Source: [Mycobacterium] stephanolepidis
Lineage (GTDB): Bacteria; Actinomycetota; Actinomycetes; Mycobacteriales; Mycobacteriaceae
DNA length: 64,000 bases
Direction of reading: 5' to 3'
NCBI RefSeq assembly: GCF_002356335.1
Contig: NZ_AP018165.1
Location: forward strand, 4,650,001-4,714,000
How positions within the stretch are numbered: the stretch's first letter is position 1; each line of letters begins with the position of its first letter. This document shows, in pieces, positions 8,669 to 17,638 of this stretch. The position numbers and the translations under genes were made by a program. The notes beneath the pieces were generated by a model. That model was not told where the DNA came from and did no database searches. It saw nothing but the letters and a program-made list of their open reading frames with translations.

Positions 8669-11464
8669 GTGCAGTCAGTCATGATGCGCACCAGCGACTA
8701 CCTTCGCAGGTATAGGTGGTTGACCGTCGCTGTCTGGCTGATTCTTATCGCCTCCGCGGCAGGCCTGGTCGCCAGTCATGGAGAGAAGCTCACCGGTGGT
8801 GGTTTCGAAGTCGCCGGTTCGCAATCGCTGAAGGTGCACGACGCGATGGAGACCGGGTTCCGTGATCACGGCGCCTCTCCGCTGGCGCTGGTCGCCACGC
8901 CCCGGCCCGATGCGACTGTGGCCGATATGACCGCCGCCGTCGACTATCTCAAGCAGGTGGCGGCGCAGATCCCTCAGGTTTCGGTCGAGCCCATCCCCCC
9001 GCAGCTGACCCCGCAACCGGATCGCCCGTTCGTCGTCACCCTGCGGATCGGCTTCGATAACACCGGCGCGACCGACATCGCCAAGGACCTTCGCAAGAAG
9101 ATAGGTGTGCACGGCGGTGAGCCCGGGCAGATCGCCGGAGGCCGGGTATCCCTCTATGTCATCGGCCAAGGTGCGCTGGGCGCCGCGATGACCGAACAGA
9201 TCGCCGGAGACATCAAGCAGGCCGAGAAGTGGAACATTCCGGTCATCCTGATCGTCCTGATCGCCGCGTTCGGCTCTCTGGCCGCGGCCTCCCTGCCCTT
9301 ACTCCTGGGCCTGTGCACGGTCGCATTGAGCGTCGCGATCGTCCTCGCGCTGTCCAACATCACCACTATTTCGGTATTCGCCCTACCGACGGTGACCATG
9401 ATCGGCCTCGCCGTCGCGGTGGACTACTCCCTTTTCATCCTCATGAGGTACCGCGAGGAGCTGAATTCGGGGAAGAACCGGCAGGAGGCGATAGCCGCGG
9501 CGATGGCCACCTCGGGGCTCACCGTCACGTTCTCCGGCCTCACCGTGATCGCAGCCCTCGCCGGCATCTACTTGATCGGAACCCCCGCGTTGGCATCGAT
9601 GGCCTCTGGCGCCATCATCGTCGTCGCCATCGCCGTTCTCAGCTCCACCACTCTGATGCCCGCGTTGCTCGCCATCTTCGGTAAGGCCGCGGCCAACCAG
9701 TCCCAATTCCTGCGAGCCTCACCGCTACGCAAGCATTCAATCCCCTTCTGGCGCAAATGGACCCAAGAGGTCATGCGCCGGCCCTGGCTGTCCGCGCTGG
9801 GCGCTTCGATTTTCCTGCTCGCGCTCGCCGCACCGAGCCTGCACATGCAGGTCTCCAATAGCATGCTGCGCCAATTCGATTCGTCCCATGAGATCCGCCG
9901 GGGCATCGACGCTGCGGCCGTGGCAATGGGACCGGGTGCGCTCGGACCGGTGCAGATACTGCTCACCTTCGACGGAGACAAGAGCAACGCGCAAGATCCT
10001 CAGCATGCGCAAGCCCTTGAGATCGCGAAGGAGACCATCGCGCAGGCCCCCAATATCGCGCGGGTCTCCGACCCCATCTTCTCCACGGGCGGGCATGACG
10101 CGCTGATCTCGGCAGTGCTGTCGGTAGACCCCGAGGCGAAGGCAGCCCGCGACACCGTCAGCTGGTTACGTGCGAATGTGCCCGATGCACTCAAGAATTC
10201 GGGTGCCGATATCAGCGTGGGCGGGCCGACGGCGCTGCTGTTCGACTACGACAACAGGGTGGAACACGCACTGTTGGGAGTCTTCGCTTTCGTCTGTGTC
10301 CTCGCATTCGTCATGCTGCTGGCCACACTGCGCTCGCCGGTGCTGGCGCTCAAGGGCGTGGTGATGACGGTGCTCTCGGTCGCCGCCGCCTACGGCAGCC
10401 TGGTGATCGTCTTCCAATGGGGATGGCTGGAGTTCCTCGGCTTCCACAAGGCCAACATCGACAGCAGTATCCCGCCGTTAGCGCTCGCACTGACCTTCGG
10501 CCTCACCATGGATTACGAGATCTTCCTGCTGGCACGTGTGCGCGAGCGGTATCTGCGCACCGGTGATTGTGCCGATGCGGTCTCGTTCGGCGTACGCACG
10601 AGTGCGCGCACCATCACCAGCGCGGCGCTGATCATGATCGCGGTGTTCATCGGATTTGCCTTCGCCGGAATGCCGTTGGTCGCACAGCTGGGCGTCGCGT
10701 GTGCGGTGGCGATCGCCGTCGACGCGACGGTGGTGCGCTTGGTGCTGGTACCGGCGCTGATGGCGATGTTCAACCAGCGCAACTGGTGGCTTCCGGGTTG
10801 GCTGGATCGGGTGCTGCCCACTGTTGATTTCGAAACCCCATGTGTCGATGAACTTCCGGGCCCGCATACCGAGAGTGCGCTGCGACTTCAAGGATCCGGG
10901 TTCGAGGAACCGCGTATCGACTATCACGCCATCGCTGTCTCGGCGGCCCGGCTCAAGCGGCTCGCCGATGGCGGCACAGTCACCGCACCCGATGCCCAGT
11001 CGGTGCTCGTGGACCGCTGGCGCGACAACTTGACTGTGGCACTAGAGGCCTTACAGGCCGGCAAAAACGGAACCGATATCGACACCGTCGCCATGCCCGG
11101 CCCCCTCTCGCGGGTGACACCGGTCGAAATCACCCAGGTAAAGCTGCCGACGGGACAGAAGTGTGTTGTACCCACCGACGCCGAAGCGCTGCGCATGCAA
11201 GGGCTGTTGTTGATGCGCCGCAACGCCGAACGCGATTACACCGAGTTCGCCCGGCTCGCTTCGCTAATGGAACCGCAAACCGCGGCAAAGGTCCTCGCCG
11301 GTCTCGATCAGCATTACTGTGTACAGTCCAATCAGAGGTGGGTTTCCAGTCAGCTGGTCCGACGGCTAGCTGACCCGAAGCCCGGCGACGGCGCAATGGA
11401 ATGCCCCACGGTGCGCAGGCAGTGCCTGTCCGTGGCGGTAGCGATGTTGGAGGATGCGAGGTGA
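8669..11464 (+). CDS. mmpL11: MmpL11 RND-family lipid transporter
   Basis: 931 aa from GTG 8669, chosen because AGGA lies 6 nt upstream; ATGs at 8681 and 8684 are alternatives. It has the MmpL architecture: a first helix (~residues 20-40), a periplasmic loop, five helices, a second long loop and six more helices, then a ~200-residue cytoplasmic C-terminus. The proton-relay Asp-Tyr pairs are present in both repeats (AVAVDYSLFILMRYREE and LTMDYEIFLLARVRERY). In mycobacteria MmpL11 exports monomeromycolyl diacylglycerol and related wax lipids and takes part in haem uptake. The haemophore gene is divergent and the HTH gene downstream overlaps by 4 nt, as in Rv0201c-Rv0203. Confidence 0.88.
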   Translation: MQSVMMRTSDYLRRYRWLTVAVWLILIASAAGLVASHGEKLTGGGFEVAGSQSLKVHDAMETGFRDHGASPLALVATPRPDATVADMTAAVDYLKQVAAQIPQVSVEPIPPQLTPQPDRPFVVTLRIGFDNTGATDIAKDLRKKIGVHGGEPGQIAGGRVSLYVIGQGALGAAMTEQIAGDIKQAEKWNIPVILIVLIAAFGSLAAASLPLLLGLCTVALSVAIVLALSNITTISVFALPTVTMIGLAVAVDYSLFILMRYREELNSGKNRQEAIAAAMATSGLTVTFSGLTVIAALAGIYLIGTPALASMASGAIIVVAIAVLSSTTLMPALLAIFGKAAANQSQFLRASPLRKHSIPFWRKWTQEVMRRPWLSALGASIFLLALAAPSLHMQVSNSMLRQFDSSHEIRRGIDAAAVAMGPGALGPVQILLTFDGDKSNAQDPQHAQALEIAKETIAQAPNIARVSDPIFSTGGHDALISAVLSVDPEAKAARDTVSWLRANVPDALKNSGADISVGGPTALLFDYDNRVEHALLGVFAFVCVLAFVMLLATLRSPVLALKGVVMTVLSVAAAYGSLVIVFQWGWLEFLGFHKANIDSSIPPLALALTFGLTMDYEIFLLARVRERYLRTGDCADAVSFGVRTSARTITSAALIMIAVFIGFAFAGMPLVAQLGVACAVAIAVDATVVRLVLVPALMAMFNQRNWWLPGWLDRVLPTVDFETPCVDELPGPHTESALRLQGSGFEEPRIDYHAIAVSAARLKRLADGGTVTAPDAQSVLVDRWRDNLTVALEALQAGKNGTDIDTVAMPGPLSRVTPVEITQVKLPTGQKCVVPTDAEALRMQGLLLMRRNAERDYTEFARLASLMEPQTAAKVLAGLDQHYCVQSNQRWVSSQLVRRLADPKPGDGAMECPTVRRQCLSVAVAMLEDAR

Positions 11465-11991
11465 CGGTCACGAGCGACGCTCCAGCCGTCTCACCCGAAG
11501 TGCCCGACGAGCCTTCGGGTTCCGGTGACATCGGCTCCAGTTCCGCTCACATCGAGGAGCCGGGACGCACCGATAAGCCGGTCTCCCACTGGACCACCTC
11601 CGAGATACTCGACGCCCTGCAAAGCGGCGACCTTTCCGATTGGCAGGCCATCGTCCACGCGCTCAAACGCGACCCATTCGGACGAACCGCCCGCCAGGTG
11701 GAGGAAGTCGTGGGCGCCGATGAGCTCTACGGCATTTCGACCGTGCTGCAAGAAGTCCTCACCCGGGCGCGCGACAACCTTGCCGAAGCAGAACAACGAG
11801 AAGCAGCCAACGAGATCAACCTGCTGTTCGAGGCGTCCGGTCTGCGCCAGGCCGAGTTTGCTTCCCGCATAGGTGTTTCAAGTGGCGAACTCTCCTCGTA
11901 CCTGACAGGCACAACCAGCCCATCGGTCGCGATGCTGGTGCGGATGCGCCGGGTAGCCCGGCGGTTCGGGCGCACCCGTCCCCGCGGATAG
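11461..11991 (+). CDS. HTH (XRE-like) protein translationally coupled to mmpL11 (Rv0201c-like)
   Basis: 176 aa starting at GTG 11461 inside the mmpL11 stop (GTGA overlap), with GGAGG ~8 nt upstream. The N-terminal ~50 residues are acidic and Ser/Pro-rich. A helical middle region (about 50-110) follows. The C-terminal HTH is recognisable as RQAEFASRIGVSSGELSSYL with a basic tail. It is likely a DNA-binding regulator, or a protein using an HTH fold for another contact. The coupling to mmpL11 suggests matched stoichiometry or feedback control. Targets are unknown. Confidence 0.7.
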   Translation: MTVTSDAPAVSPEVPDEPSGSGDIGSSSAHIEEPGRTDKPVSHWTTSEILDALQSGDLSDWQAIVHALKRDPFGRTARQVEEVVGADELYGISTVLQEVLTRARDNLAEAEQREAANEINLLFEASGLRQAEFASRIGVSSGELSSYLTGTTSPSVAMLVRMRRVARRFGRTRPRG

Positions 11992-12100
11992 CCACCGGGC
12001 ACATCGCGTTACATCCGGGTACCTGCGTAACCAATGCCAGTTCCCTGAGAGCTGCCCGATCGTTATGGCAGCCCGCCTGAAATCGGCCTAACCTCGTGCC

Positions 12101-12544
12101 ATGACCGACGAGACGAAAACTGACGAACCTACCGGCGCCATTACGACGCCCGCGCCCCCGCCCGCGCCGACGGCCCCCGCGGGAGCTCCGAAGCCTCCCC
12201 CCACCAATGTCGGCTGGGCAGTGGCCTCCCTTGTCTTCTTCTGGCCGTTGGCGTTCAGCGCATTTACCAATGCATTGAACGTGACCCAGTACTGGCTCAC
12301 CGGCCAGTACGACCGCGCGCAGGAATCCTCGGACCGCGCCAAACTCCTCGGCAAGATCGCCCTGCTGACCGGCCTGGTGCTGCTGTTCCTGTTCATCGCC
12401 TTCCGCATCGCATGCGCCATTTGGTGGCACACGCATGGTGGCGGCGGTGGTGGTTGGGGGCACCACGGCGGCTGGCACCGCACCTGGGATGACGACGGAT
12501 GGAACGGCCCAGGTCCGATGGGCCGTCCCGGTCGCGACAACTAG
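12101..12544 (+). CDS. CD225/dispanin-type membrane protein
   Basis: 147 aa. A Pro/Ala-rich N-terminus (1-40) precedes two hydrophobic segments: VGWAVASLVFFWPLAFSAF near 42-60 and KIALLTGLVLLFLFIAF near 85-105. Between them is the dispanin-like loop ALNVTQYWLTGQYDRAQESS. The tail is Gly/His/Trp-rich (HGGGGGGWGHHGG) and could bind metal, though this is speculative. Bacterial CD225 proteins have no settled function. Its stop codon abuts the stop codon of the convergent eis2 gene with no spacer. Confidence 0.72.
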   Translation: MTDETKTDEPTGAITTPAPPPAPTAPAGAPKPPPTNVGWAVASLVFFWPLAFSAFTNALNVTQYWLTGQYDRAQESSDRAKLLGKIALLTGLVLLFLFIAFRIACAIWWHTHGGGGGGWGHHGGWHRTWDDDGWNGPGPMGRPGRDN

Positions 12545-13780
12545 TTAGAAGTCATCGGGTGCACTAGGTGCGACGGGCCAGCCGAATGCGATGGCGGCCC
12601 GTTGCACCGCACCTGCTCGAAGTTCAGTGACCAAACCTGCTCTGGCCAGCGCCTGCAGGCTCACCCCACCCATATAGACGGACCCGAGATCGCGCACGGT
12701 CAACGCGATATCGGCGTCGTCCGTGGTGATTTCGCAGCTGGCATCGGTCAGACTGCCGCGCAGACGGTAGCGTCCCGAATTCTCTGGTAGGAATTCGTCG
12801 GTGACCTCCAGCACCACGTCCACCTCAGCCGCGTATCGCCGCTGCGACAGCGCCTTCGCAACATCGACCAATCGCACCTGGATCGCATCGCTCACAGCGC
12901 ATTCCAGCGCCGAGTGGTTGGCCAACAGGTATCGCAGCTCCTCATGCACCGATGCGCCGTGATACTTGATCTTGCGCACCAGATCCATATCCAGCAGGTA
13001 GCGCCATGTCCGGGCATAGGCGCGCGGGCTGGCTCCCAGCACCTCTTGCACATGCAGCTCCGCGTCGGGCCCCGCGTCACCCCACCCCGGCTTCGGCCGA
13101 TAGAGGGCGAATCCGCTGACTGTTCCATCGGATTCGTAATGCAGGACGAAGCGGATCTTGCCGGACTCCTTCTGGCGTTCCTCGTTGTCCAACGTCCAGA
13201 TCGCCCACCACTCGGGGGTACGCGACATTTGGCCGGGCAGTTCGGCGATGGCGACGTCGTACACGGCAGGGGCCGATGCCAGGAAGGTGTCGGCGTCTAC
13301 CTCCTCCAGGGTGCCGTCGCCTAGATCCACATCCGGCCGGAAAGCCAGCTCCTTGACCCGGCCAGACAATTCCGCGGCTTCCGTCGCGACTCCGTAGCCA
13401 AATCGTCCGTAGATCAACGCTTCCGAGGCGAACAACATGGCGATGGACTCACCGCGCGAGCGCACGTCCTCCAGTTGACGGCGCATCATCGCGGTCAACA
13501 GACCGCGGCGCCGATGCGTCGGCGCCACCGTGACGGCGGTGATGGCGGCGACCGGTGCGACCGTTGCGCCCGGTAGCACCACGTGACGGCTGTAGGCACC
13601 CGCCGTCGCCACCCACTTGCGTCCGTTGTGGAATCCGATCATCCGGTCCAGCTCGGTGAACTTGCGGCTGGCCGCTATCTCGTCCAGCTGGGGATCCTGC
13701 AGGAACACGGAGTACGCGAAGCTCACGTACGACTGGTAGTCGTCCTCGTCTTGAATGGTGCGTAGGGTCAGCTCAGACAC
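12545..13780 (-). CDS. eis2: Eis2-type aminoglycoside/lysine N-acetyltransferase
   Basis: 411 aa from GTG 13780 (VSELTLRTI). An N-terminal GNAT domain carries the acetyl-CoA motif THRRRGLLTAMM, a second GNAT-like region covers the middle, and an SCP2-like C-terminal domain follows. The SEALIYGRFGYG segment contains the Tyr that acts as general acid in Eis proteins, and the protein ends in ...PDDF, the C-terminal carboxylate used as general base. In M. abscessus, Eis2 (MAB_4532c, from memory) acetylates amikacin, capreomycin and related compounds and is WhiB7-induced. I could not identify a convincing WhiB7 AT-rich element in the 81-bp divergent spacer. The assignment to eis2 rather than eis1 is by recalled similarity. 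Confidence 0.85.
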   Translation of the reverse strand: MSELTLRTIQDEDDYQSYVSFAYSVFLQDPQLDEIAASRKFTELDRMIGFHNGRKWVATAGAYSRHVVLPGATVAPVAAITAVTVAPTHRRRGLLTAMMRRQLEDVRSRGESIAMLFASEALIYGRFGYGVATEAAELSGRVKELAFRPDVDLGDGTLEEVDADTFLASAPAVYDVAIAELPGQMSRTPEWWAIWTLDNEERQKESGKIRFVLHYESDGTVSGFALYRPKPGWGDAGPDAELHVQEVLGASPRAYARTWRYLLDMDLVRKIKYHGASVHEELRYLLANHSALECAVSDAIQVRLVDVAKALSQRRYAAEVDVVLEVTDEFLPENSGRYRLRGSLTDASCEITTDDADIALTVRDLGSVYMGGVSLQALARAGLVTELRAGAVQRAAIAFGWPVAPSAPDDF

Positions 13781-13861
13781 ATACCCATGTCTACCGTGCC
13801 ATGCCAAGGCCTGTCACTTGAGTTTTCGGCGTGCCACGGGTCTAGGAGGAAAGGAACCGCG

Positions 13862-14281
13862 GTGTGGACTGCCCCCGATGACGCGGCAATCGCCGAGATA
13901 CTGCTCGAAACAAAGACCATTGCCATCGTGGGAGTTTCGGCCAATCCCGACCGGCCGAGTCACGGCGTCTACCGCTATCTGGCCACGCACAGTCCTTACC
14001 GAATCTTCCTGGTGAATCCGACGATCTCCGAGCTCGACGGCCGGGCGGTCTACCCGAACCTGGCGGCGCTGCCGGAGACACCCGACCTGGTCGATGTGTT
14101 CCGCCGTCGCGAGGAATTGGCGGGCATCACCCAAGAGGCCATCGACATCGGCGCACGCACACTCTGGTTCCAACTCGATCTCGTCGATATCGACGCCGCG
14201 AACAAGGCCACCGATGCGGGGCTGCAGGTCGTCATGGACCGTTGTACCGAAATCGAGTTCGCGCGTATCAGTTCGCGCTAG
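13862..14281 (+). CDS. CoA-binding (YccU-like) Rossmann protein
   Basis: 139 aa from GTG 13862, which has an excellent ribosome site (AGGAGGAAAGGA). The CoA-binding fold is shown by TIAIVGVSANPDRPSHGVYRYL at the first Rossmann turn (residues ~19-40), then FLVNPTISELDGRAVYPNLA, VDVFRRREE and the GARTLWFQ-x-DLV strand with VMDRCTEIEF near the end. These match the single-domain succinyl-CoA-synthetase-alpha-like family of unknown role. The stop shares a CTAG tetranucleotide with the convergent Mce-associated gene. Confidence 0.88.
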   Translation: MWTAPDDAAIAEILLETKTIAIVGVSANPDRPSHGVYRYLATHSPYRIFLVNPTISELDGRAVYPNLAALPETPDLVDVFRRREELAGITQEAIDIGARTLWFQLDLVDIDAANKATDAGLQVVMDRCTEIEFARISSR

Positions 14282-14991
14282 CCCGTGGGCGGCTGCGCGC
14301 CGATCCGGTCGATCGGTGCGATGTTGTCCACGAGCCAGCGGCCATCACGTTTGGCAAGTGTCATCCGCAGCGCCAGCACCGACTCTTCGGGTTGCGTTTT
14401 TGCGGCAACGCTCGTGCGTCGCACCAGGGCGGCGGTCACGGCGTCTTCGGGTCCGAGGGCTTCGATTCCGACCGAGATGATCTGACCCTGCTGTGAGATT
14501 CCCTTGGTCTTGAGCTCGGCAGTGGCCCTGTCGAAGTCACGCGTGAAGGACTGCCCCTGTCCCTCCGTCATATGCTCGGCGGCCTTGCGCACGTAGGAAT
14601 CCGGGCTACCCGGGACGAAGTTCACCACCGCCTCGGCCACCGTCACGACGACATCGGTCACCGCCGCGCGGTCCGCGTTCCCCTCTCGGTCGGGAACCGT
14701 CCAATGTCGGTACCCCACGACCGCAACCGCCAGCACCGCGACCGTGGCCAGTGCGACGATCCCGGTACGCAGCGCCGGTCCGTCATCGTCCGTGCCGACG
14801 GTCACCGAATCACGTCGGGCCAGGTAGGCGTTCACCGCTGAACCCTGAGCGATAAGCAGACACGACGCCGTGCACACCACCACCCACCAGGTGGGCCAGC
14901 GCAATATCACGCCGAGTTCGACAATCGCCAGCACCGTAACCAGAGGCGCCAGTAAGTCAAAGATTATGACCCGCAATGCATTACGGCTCAT
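14278..14991 (-). CDS. Mce-associated membrane protein (Rv0200-like)
   Basis: 237 aa from ATG 14991. Hydrophobic segments lie at about 10-30, 33-50 and 74-94, followed by a soluble domain of the Mce-associated (Mas/SnoaL-like) type (about 105-237) with the pattern SYVRKAAEHMTEGQGQSF, DRATAELKTKG and W-L-V-D-N at the end. Such proteins are thought to stabilise Mce lipid-import complexes or act as adaptors. The start overlaps the stop of the upstream partner by one nucleotide (TGATG), so the two are coupled. Position relative to zmp1 matches Rv0200. Confidence 0.75.
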   Translation of the reverse strand: MSRNALRVIIFDLLAPLVTVLAIVELGVILRWPTWWVVVCTASCLLIAQGSAVNAYLARRDSVTVGTDDDGPALRTGIVALATVAVLAVAVVGYRHWTVPDREGNADRAAVTDVVVTVAEAVVNFVPGSPDSYVRKAAEHMTEGQGQSFTRDFDRATAELKTKGISQQGQIISVGIEALGPEDAVTAALVRRTSVAAKTQPEESVLALRMTLAKRDGRWLVDNIAPIDRIGAQPPTG

Positions 14992-15557
14992 CACAGCAAC
15001 TCCAGACCAGTGACCAGCAGCTGGTTCCCCACCTTGGACACCGCAAGCCGTAGGTGCCATTGATTGACCTTCGGGGGGGCGTTGGCATCGCGCGTCACCG
15101 ACGTGGCCACCACCATGACGCGATCCACCCGCTCCACGGAAGGCAGGCCGATGTCCTCATCCGGAATCCTTGCGCCGACCCTGTCGATGGCCACCGCATC
15201 GATCTCTCCCGCCGCGTCGGCGTCGACCGTTCGCGCGAGCTTCACGACACCCGCGAGCATCTCCCCCAAATGATCACTCAGCTGCCCGGCGGTACCGTCC
15301 TGCAACATCTGCACGCTGGAGTCGACATTGCTCTTCTTCATGTTGATCAGGGTGTTGACCCAGGTCACCGCGGTATCAAGCACGCGGGAGTCGTAGCGGT
15401 CGCGGGCCACTTGGCTGCGATGGCCGGTAACGACGAAGATCGAAAGCACCAGGGCGGCAACCGTGATCGCGCCGAGAACGGCGGACAGAACGCCGTACCG
15501 GGAGAAGACGGGTCCGTCCGCCCTGCCTTGGCTGGTTGCCGGGGCCTCTTTGCTCAC
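14991..15557 (-). CDS. Mce-associated membrane protein (Rv0199-like)
   Basis: 188 aa from GTG 15557, with GTGAGG 3-8 nt upstream as probable ribosome site; a GTG at 15566 is an alternative. A short polar N-terminus (~20 aa) is followed by one membrane anchor (VLSAVLGAITVAALVLSIFV). A periplasmic Mce-associated domain (about 50-188) carries VTWVNTLINMKKSNVDSSV and ends WHLRLAVSKVGNQLLVTGLELL (described in pieces here). It pairs with the next gene through the TGATG overlap. The divergent neighbour zmp1 starts only 36 bp away. Confidence 0.78.
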   Translation of the reverse strand: MSKEAPATSQGRADGPVFSRYGVLSAVLGAITVAALVLSIFVVTGHRSQVARDRYDSRVLDTAVTWVNTLINMKKSNVDSSVQMLQDGTAGQLSDHLGEMLAGVVKLARTVDADAAGEIDAVAIDRVGARIPDEDIGLPSVERVDRVMVVATSVTRDANAPPKVNQWHLRLAVSKVGNQLLVTGLELL

Positions 15558-15593
15558 GGGCCTCACCCTAGCGACCCGTGCCACCATGGACGG

Positions 15594-17576
15594 GTGACGA
15601 CAGAATCCGTGCTGCCAAAATCCGGTATCGACCTGAGCCACCGCGACGAATCCATCCGCCCACAGGATGACCTGTTCGGCCACGTGAATGGCCGCTGGCT
15701 CGCCGAATACTCCATTCCGGCCGACCGTGCCGTCGACGGAGCGTTCCGAACTCTGTTCGACCGCGCCGAGGAGCAGGTCCGCGGGATCATCACGGAGGCC
15801 GCCGACTCGGGTGCACCCGAAGGTACCGAGGCGCAGAAGATCGGCGACCTGTTCGCGAGCTTCATGGACATCGAGACCGTGGCAGCTATCGGCCTGGCGC
15901 CGCTTCATCAGGAGCTGGACGGGATCACCTCGGCAGCCGATGTCACCGCGCTGGCCGCCGTCATGGGTAGGTTGCAGCGGGCCGGAGCCGGCAGCGGGGT
16001 GGGCTGCTACGTCGACACCGATGCCAAGGATTCCTCCCGCTACCTCCTCCACATCAGCCAGTCCGGTCTGGGCCTGCCCGACGAGTCCTACTACCGGGAG
16101 GAGCAGCATGCGGCGACGCGCGACGCGTATCGCGCCCATATCGCCGCCATGCTCGCGCTGGTGTACGGCGAGGGTGACCACGCCGATACCGCCGACCGGA
16201 TCCTCGCGCTGGAGACCAAGATCGCCGCAGCGCACTGGGATGTGGTGAAGCGGCGCGATGCCGAGCTGAGCTACAACCTGGTGCAGTTCGCGGACCTGGA
16301 GCACACCGCACCCGGATTCGATTGGGACGGATGGATCTCCGGCCTGGGTGCCACCGCCGGCCAAGTCACCGAACTTGTGGTGCGACAGCCCGACTACCTC
16401 ACCGCCTTCGCCGGCCTCTGGGCTTCGGAGCCGTTGAGTGATTGGAAGCAATGGGCAAGCTGGCGGCTCATCTGTGCCCGCGCGGCATACCTCACCGAAC
16501 CGCTGGTGGCAGAGAACTTTGATTTCTACGGACGCACGTTGTCCGGCACCGAGCAGATCCGCGACCGCTGGAAGCGCGGCGTCGCGGTGGTCGAGTCACT
16601 ACTCGGCGAGGCCGTAGGCCAGCTCTATGTCGAGCGCCACTTCCCGCCGAACGCCAAGGCGCGCATGGAGGTTCTCGTCGACAACCTGCGCGAGGCCTAT
16701 CGGGTCAGCATCACCGACCTGGAGTGGATGACGCCGGAGACCCGTGAACGCGCCCTGCAGAAGCTCGACAAGTTCACCCCGAAGATCGGCTACCCCGCCG
16801 CGTGGCGTGACTATTCGACCATCGCCATCCGGCGCGATGACCTGCTGGGGAATGTCCGGCGCGCGACAGCCGCCGAATGCGACCGCGGTCTGGCAAAGTT
16901 GGCCGGACCGGTCGATCGCGACGAATGGTTCATGACCCCCCAGACGGTGAACGCCTACTACAACCCGGGCATGAACGAAATCGTCTTTCCCGCAGCGATT
17001 CTGCAGCCGCCCTTCTTCGATGCAGACGCCGATGACGGTGCCAACTACGGCGGTATCGGTGCCGTTATCGGTCACGAGATAGGTCATGGGTTCGACGATC
17101 AGGGTTCCAAATACGACGGCGACGGCAACCTGGTCAACTGGTGGACCGACACCGACCGCAACGAATTCGGAGTGCGTACAACGGCATTGATCAAGCAGTA
17201 CGACGAGTTCGTACCCCGCGAGCTCTCCGATCAACACGTGAACGGTGCGTTTACCGTCGGTGAGAACATCGGCGATCTGGGCGGTCTCTCGATCGCGCTA
17301 CTGGCCTATGAGATCTCGCTGCGCGGCAACCCGGCTCCGGTCATCGAGGGACTCACCGGGGCACAGCGGGTCTTCTTCGGCTGGGCGCAGGTGTGGCGCA
17401 CAAAGGCCCGCGAGGCTGAGGCCATTCGGCGTCTGTCGGTAGACCCGCACTCGCCGCCTGAATTCCGCTGCAACGGCGTGGTGCGCAACATCGACGCATT
17501 CTACGAAGCCTTCGAGCTGAGCACCGAGGACGAGCTGTTCCTGGAAGCCGATCAGCGCGTACGCATCTGGAGCTGA
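15594..17576 (+). CDS. zmp1: Zinc metallopeptidase Zmp1 (M13, neprilysin family)
   Basis: 660 aa from GTG 15594, close to the 663 aa of M. tuberculosis Zmp1 (Rv0198c). The zinc site is intact: His494-Glu495-x-x-His498 in VIGHEIGHGFDD, and the third ligand Glu557 in GENIGDLGG with Asp561. The M13 substrate-binding motif NAYYNP (453-458) and the FPAAILQPPFF stretch (465-475) are present. No signal peptide is visible, as in the M. tuberculosis enzyme, which nonetheless reaches the host cell and dampens inflammasome activity and phagosome maturation. A strong hairpin terminator follows at 17588. Confidence 0.93.
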   Translation: MTTESVLPKSGIDLSHRDESIRPQDDLFGHVNGRWLAEYSIPADRAVDGAFRTLFDRAEEQVRGIITEAADSGAPEGTEAQKIGDLFASFMDIETVAAIGLAPLHQELDGITSAADVTALAAVMGRLQRAGAGSGVGCYVDTDAKDSSRYLLHISQSGLGLPDESYYREEQHAATRDAYRAHIAAMLALVYGEGDHADTADRILALETKIAAAHWDVVKRRDAELSYNLVQFADLEHTAPGFDWDGWISGLGATAGQVTELVVRQPDYLTAFAGLWASEPLSDWKQWASWRLICARAAYLTEPLVAENFDFYGRTLSGTEQIRDRWKRGVAVVESLLGEAVGQLYVERHFPPNAKARMEVLVDNLREAYRVSITDLEWMTPETRERALQKLDKFTPKIGYPAAWRDYSTIAIRRDDLLGNVRRATAAECDRGLAKLAGPVDRDEWFMTPQTVNAYYNPGMNEIVFPAAILQPPFFDADADDGANYGGIGAVIGHEIGHGFDDQGSKYDGDGNLVNWWTDTDRNEFGVRTTALIKQYDEFVPRELSDQHVNGAFTVGENIGDLGGLSIALLAYEISLRGNPAPVIEGLTGAQRVFFGWAQVWRTKAREAEAIRRLSVDPHSPPEFRCNGVVRNIDAFYEAFELSTEDELFLEADQRVRIWS

Positions 17577-17587
17577 GCTGCCACAAC

Positions 17588-17622
17588 GAGAAAGCCCCCG
17601 GCCGGTGGCCGGGGGCTTTCTC
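17588..17622. terminator. Strong intrinsic-type hairpin between zmp1 and ldt
   Basis: Two perfect 16-nt arms (17588-17603 and 17607-17622, left arm beginning GAGAAAGCCCCC) around a GGT loop, with A-rich and T-rich flanks on the two sides (GAGAAAG / CTTTCTC). It sits in the 62-bp gap between convergent genes and can terminate both. This is the clearest rho-independent-like structure in the window. Confidence 0.9.
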
Positions 17623-17638
17623 CGTGCGCTGAGGAGAT

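Noticed and set aside
12545..13862. WhiB7-type AT-rich promoter element for eis2
   Set aside because: The 81-bp spacer has only a short A-run (in GCCGAAAACT) and no convincing -35/-10 pair at the right distance, so I did not annotate it.
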